Origin: Gammaproteobacteria bacterium | Lineage (GTDB): Bacteria; Pseudomonadota; Gammaproteobacteria; CAIRSR01 | NCBI GenBank assembly: GCA_963575715.1 | Contig: CAUYTW010000319.1 | Coordinates: 1 to 58,036 of the forward strand | DNA: 58,036 nt | Reading direction: 5' to 3' | Shown: one piece after another, positions 55,002-58,036 of the stretch | Layout of the letters: each line of letters begins with the position of its first letter | How positions within the stretch are numbered: the first letter of the stretch is position 1 | Notes under the pieces: model-generated | The model's database searches: none | What the model saw: the letters and a program-made list of their open reading frames with translations, nothing else | Told to the model about the DNA's origin: nothing | Program-made: the position numbers and the translations under genes

Positions 55002-55354
55002 TGACGCCATAGATTCCAGTAGGAACGATGTTTAACATCTACCTTGGAAGGCTCAACCGGAATAGAGGCCATATTAAGCAACTTGGGCCAGTGTCAGTGG
55101 CGCTACTACGTTCCGTAGTTTTACGGGTCGTAGATACTTTGGCCGCCGATGGTGGTTGTACACCAGACCTGAAGTCATGGCGGCCATGGCTTTTCAAACA
55201 CGCACAAGGTTTTACGCCCGGGACTTCCCCGGTGAACGCGATTCCTACCACTGCTAAACCCAGCGGCTCTCTCGCTATTTTCTGTAAAAAAACAGCTTTG
55301 GGGCGGAGAATTTTGGACAGATGGATATTTCGCAAGCACGGTTGGAAAACATGT
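55002..55354. other. intergenic stretch, no supported gene
   Basis: An open frame on the plus strand (55028-55417) runs into the antisense of the permease gene and shows no family features. I see no promoter or repeat that I can assign. Confidence 0.4.
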
Positions 55355-56128
55355 TTACCGCATTCGCTGATTACCCCAACGGTGGTGCAGGAGTCGCTCC
55401 CAGGGAGCGAAGAATAGCTTGTCGGTAAACAGGCCGATGAGAATGATGATGCTCATGATGCCGATGACCTGCTCCATGGCGTGTAGCTCACGACCATAGT
55501 GCAACAGGTGGCCAAGCCCGAACCCTGTGAGGATGGTGATATAGATTTCGGCGGCCATCAGCGACCGCCAGGCGAATGCCCATCCTTGTTTCATGCCGGT
55601 AACGATAAATGGCAGCGCGGCAGGTATCACTACCCTTGTCCAAGTATGCAATCCGCGTGAACCCATTGTGCGGGCGGCACGCAAGTAGATTGGCGGCACG
55701 TTGCGCACTCCGGCGTCAGTCGCCAAGGTAATCGACCAAAGTGATCCCATGATAACGATAAAAAACATCGCCCGTTCGGTCTGACCGAACCACAACAACG
55801 CCAAGGGTGCCCAGCAGACACTTGGTAAAGTCTGGAAACCGAGCGCGAGCAGGCCGATAGTGTCTTCGCATAATTTAAACCGAGCGTTGAGCAGGCCGAG
55901 TGGTAAACCAAGCGCGAGGCTCGCCAGATAGCCGAGCAATAACCGTCGAGAGGTCACGATGCTTGCCTGCCAGAGCGAGCCATCACTGGCAGCGTCGAGC
56001 ATATAGCGCCCCACATCGAATGGCGCAGGAATGAGAAACCGCGACCAGACTCCCATCCGCACCAAGCCTTCCCAAAGCCCAATCAATACAACAAAGAATA
56101 ATATCGCCACCAACACACGCCGTGTCAT
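55355..56128 (-). CDS. ABC transporter permease, SsuC/TauC-like
   Basis: A BPD_transp_1 permease with about six helices, 257 residues from ATG 56128. That start overlaps the ATPase stop (ATGA); the open frame further up lies inside the ATPase gene. The coupling-helix EAA-type segment is RAARTMGSRGLHTWTRVVIPAALPFIVTGMKQGWAFAWRSLMAAE. It resembles permeases for sulfonates, taurine or nitrate. It is the last gene of an A-B-C operon. Confidence 0.88.
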   Translation of the reverse strand: MTRRVLVAILFFVVLIGLWEGLVRMGVWSRFLIPAPFDVGRYMLDAASDGSLWQASIVTSRRLLLGYLASLALGLPLGLLNARFKLCEDTIGLLALGFQTLPSVCWAPLALLWFGQTERAMFFIVIMGSLWSITLATDAGVRNVPPIYLRAARTMGSRGLHTWTRVVIPAALPFIVTGMKQGWAFAWRSLMAAEIYITILTGFGLGHLLHYGRELHAMEQVIGIMSIIILIGLFTDKLFFAPWERLLHHRWGNQRMR

Positions 56129-56940
56129 TCCGCTGCCTCCGCGAGATCGGGCCGCAGGTAGCACTTCAACGCTGTGGTAATCGTGGTCGCGTGCCGTGCC
56201 AACTCAACTGTGTTGATGTCGCGCGGACGCGGTAGGTCAATGTCGAATTGTTCATGAATTCGCCCTGGACGGGGTGAGAATAGAATGACTCGGTCACCAA
56301 GGCAGGCAGCTTCACGGACATTGTGGGTGACAAAGACGATAGTTTTGCCGCAATCTCGCCAGATCCGTTGTAGATCACCGTAAAGCTGTTCACGGGTCAA
56401 CGCATCAAGCGACGCAAACGGTTCGTCCATCAGCAGCATTTGCGGCTTGGGTGCCAAGGCGCGCGCCAGGGTGACACGCTGCCGCATTCCGCCGGAAAGT
56501 TCATGGAGATTGGCCCGCATGAACTTCTCGAGACCGACCAGCCGCAGGTAATACTCAGCAATATCGCGTCGTTCCTGGTTACGCAGGTTGGGCTTGAGTT
56601 TCATCGCGAACATTACATTACCGAGCACATCAAGCCACGGAAACAAGGCTAGTTCTTGAAACATCATCATCCGTTCGCTGCCTGGTCCGGTGACCAACTT
56701 GCCATTAGCCAGTACTTGACCGCAGTCAGGCGACTCAAGTCCAGCGATGATGTTAAGGAGGGTGGACTTGCCGCAGCCACTGGGCCCAACCAAGCAAACA
56801 AATTCGCCCTCGCGCACGGTCAGGTTGATGTTGTCGAGCGCCTGTACCGTGCCGCGTCTGGTACGGAATACCTTTGATACTTCCTGGACGATCAGCTTTC
56901 CGGGCACGCTACGTGGTTCTTCAGAGACTGGAGTAGTCAT
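56125..56940 (-). CDS. ABC transporter ATP-binding protein, SsuB/TauB-like
   Basis: 271 residues. Walker A is [12 protein letters not shown] (about 52-63), the signature [16 protein letters not shown], Walker [16 protein letters not shown], and the switch [10 protein letters not shown]. It energises uptake of the ligand caught by the adjacent binding protein. Six bases separate it from that gene, and it overlaps the permease by 4 bases. Confidence 0.9.
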   Translation of the reverse strand: MTTPVSEEPRSVPGKLIVQEVSKVFRTRRGTVQALDNINLTVREGEFVCLVGPSGCGKSTLLNIIAGLESPDCGQVLANGKLVTGPGSERMMMFQELALFPWLDVLGNVMFAMKLKPNLRNQERRDIAEYYLRLVGLEKFMRANLHELSGGMRQRVTLARALAPKPQMLLMDEPFASLDALTREQLYGDLQRIWRDCGKTIVFVTHNVREAACLGDRVILFSPRPGRIHEQFDIDLPRPRDINTVELARHATTITTALKCYLRPDLAEAAE

Positions 56941-56946
56941 TAAAGT

Positions 56947-57987
56947 TTATTTAACCGGCGACAGTCCCTGCTCGGAGAGCACTTCATGCAATAAATCCAG
57001 TGCATAAATCTTTGACAAATCTGGCTTATTCTTCAGAAAGCCAACGCGATGCGCGTCCATCGCCGATTTGATTAATGAATCTGAAACCGGGTCGTGAGTA
57101 AGAGTGAGCCGTGGCCAAGCCTGGTCGAGCGTGGCCTGGGCCAGCTCCTTGGTGGTTTCAACTTTTATTTCTGCATTAAAAAGTTGTTTTGCCTCGTCTG
57201 GATGGGTGTTGATCCAGCCGGTGAGTTCAACATGGGCGGCAATGAATTTCTTGAGTAGCGCCCGCTGGTTAGCGAGAAATTCAACCCCGCTGACTAGATG
57301 CGTAGTCACGTATCGGCCTTTGGTTCCAGACCAAAGCACGCTTTCCTCCAGGTAAATTTTTCCCTTGGCTTCGAGGGTCAGACGGGTGACCCAGGGTTCA
57401 ACGGTCCAGACGGCATCAAGATCACCCTTTTGGAACAATGCCAGCTGCTCGGGGTTGGCGGTCGGCAGCACGCTCGCGTCGCCGCCGGTCATGGTGATTT
57501 TTAGTCCCTTGGACTGGAGCCAGGCACGAGCGGCAACATCTTGAGTATTGCCGAGCTGCGGCGTGGCAATTTTACGTCCGCGAAAATCCGTATCAATTTT
57601 AATCCGTCCGTCTCCTTGAACAACAAGCGCGGCACCGCCACTACAAGCACCGGCGACAATGCGGATTTCCTCGCCTTGGGTTTTGAGGTAGGCATTGATT
57701 GCTGGATTCGGGCCGACATAAGTAAGGTCAAGCGATTTGGTAAAAATTGCCTCCATCGCGCTTGGTCCGGCGTTATAAACATACCACTGGATCTCGACAT
57801 CTGGCCCGAGGCGTCCCTCGAACCAACCCCTGCCAGCACGGCTCAATCCGTGGGCAATCACACCTTGGGCGTGAGTGATATTAGGAAAATGGCCAATACG
57901 AAGGACAGTCTTCGCAGCGTGGGCGGGAATAGCAGCGTCGAGCATGAATATAAACAAGAACGCAAGCAAAAACAGGAGCCGTTTCAT
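56947..57987 (-). CDS. ABC transporter substrate-binding protein, SsuA/TauA/NMT1-like
   Basis: A periplasmic binding protein, about 346 residues, with a signal peptide (LLFLLAFLFIFMLDAAIPAHA). RIGHFPNITHAQGV and GPNPAINAYLKT, then KIATPQLGNTQDVAARAWLQ and FQKGDLDAVWTVEPWVTRL, match the aliphatic sulfonate/taurine family. The start is ATG 57987; the TTG at 57990 belongs to the repeat end. No desulfonation gene (ssuD, tauD) is in the window, so the ligand (sulfonate, sulfate ester or related) remains open. Confidence 0.88.
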   Translation of the reverse strand: MKRLLFLLAFLFIFMLDAAIPAHAAKTVLRIGHFPNITHAQGVIAHGLSRAGRGWFEGRLGPDVEIQWYVYNAGPSAMEAIFTKSLDLTYVGPNPAINAYLKTQGEEIRIVAGACSGGAALVVQGDGRIKIDTDFRGRKIATPQLGNTQDVAARAWLQSKGLKITMTGGDASVLPTANPEQLALFQKGDLDAVWTVEPWVTRLTLEAKGKIYLEESVLWSGTKGRYVTTHLVSGVEFLANQRALLKKFIAAHVELTGWINTHPDEAKQLFNAEIKVETTKELAQATLDQAWPRLTLTHDPVSDSLIKSAMDAHRVGFLKNKPDLSKIYALDLLHEVLSEQGLSPVK

Positions 57988-58036
57988 CAATGTCCCCGAG
58001 AAACCCCGCCCTTTAGGGCGGGGATGAAAGGGGACG
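57988..58036 (-). ncRNA. HEARO/omega-RNA-like element, 3' end (copy L), cut by the window end
   Basis: On the minus strand, CGTCCCCTTTCATCCCCGCC and CTAAAGGGCGGGG with TTTCTCGGGGACATTG precede ATGAAACGG, the start of the SsuA-like gene. The outer stem GTCCCC/GGGGAC is as in copy A and the inner stem CCCCGCCC/GGGCGGGG is different. The 5' part lies beyond the window. Confidence 0.72.

Noticed and set aside
55028-55417. 129-codon frame on the plus strand
   Set aside because: No recognisable domain; its last part is antisense to the permease gene.

Overview
The window looks like a chromosomal contig from a repeat-rich gammaproteobacterium. The evidence is a 14-subunit-type NADH:quinone oxidoreductase operon (nuoA-N order), RpoH with its QRKLFF box, type II secretion pseudopilins, an adjacent hisC/tyrA pair, mepA and an encoded CCA on tRNA-Ser. 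V-type ATPase subunits I and K, abundant insertion-sequence remnants and several small repeat families would fit a large sulfur-oxidiser type genome (Thiotrichales/Chromatiales), but the sequence does not settle the genus.

Layout: 1-1278 glycosyltransferase; 1329-2960 IS1 and IS605/tnpB debris; 3364-7065 small repeats around hisC-tyrA and a convergent pseC-type aminotransferase; 7134-12167 a GldA/F/G-like ABC operon with a permease-GldG fusion and a DUF4340 protein; 12280-13511 argB and an FmdB zinc ribbon; 13640-14085 three MITEs; 14122-24877 nuoA-K followed by a decayed NuoN paralogue; 24942-28666 rfbB, rfbA, tRNA-Ser(CGA) and mlaA, which split the nuo operon; 28883-33501 an MrpD-like antiporter subunit standing where NuoL is expected, then nuoM and nuoN; 33590-35724 a structured-RNA element broken by two tandem IS5-type copies; 35660-39034 a MoeB/ThiF-type E1 enzyme and V-ATPase K and I; 39102-40140 a dead IS701-like element; 40262-45541 an MTA/SAH deaminase-like amidohydrolase, mepA, a Sel1-repeat protein and rpoH behind a perfect CIRCE operator; 45629-54083 a hemerythrin-like protein, GspH, GspI, two large secreted proteins (M4 protease; DUF1566/FN3/CARDB protein) and GspG; 54535-54914 a complete structured-RNA element on a tnpA remnant; 55355-57987 a SsuABC/TauABC-like transporter. 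The block from about 22 to 33.5 kb is visibly AT-rich compared with the GC-richer flanks.

The most striking system is a family of about 13 copies of one structured RNA element. Its longest copies (27295-27649, 33590-35724, 54535-54914) have co-varying stems and conserved single-stranded motifs that I judge to be HEARO/omega-RNA-like, the guide RNAs of IscB/IsrB elements of the IS200/IS605 group. No IscB or IsrB gene is present in the window. Twelve of the 13 copies stop immediately before ATGA, and in ten cases this ATG is the start codon of a co-oriented gene or gene remnant, so the RNA 3' hairpin forms the end of the 5' leader. Both ends of the window lie inside this same element, which probably explains why the contig ends there.

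A second family of about 90-bp MITEs (TA target duplications) has seven copies. A third family (about 165 bp) shares its ends with the dead IS701-like element and so may have been mobilised by it.
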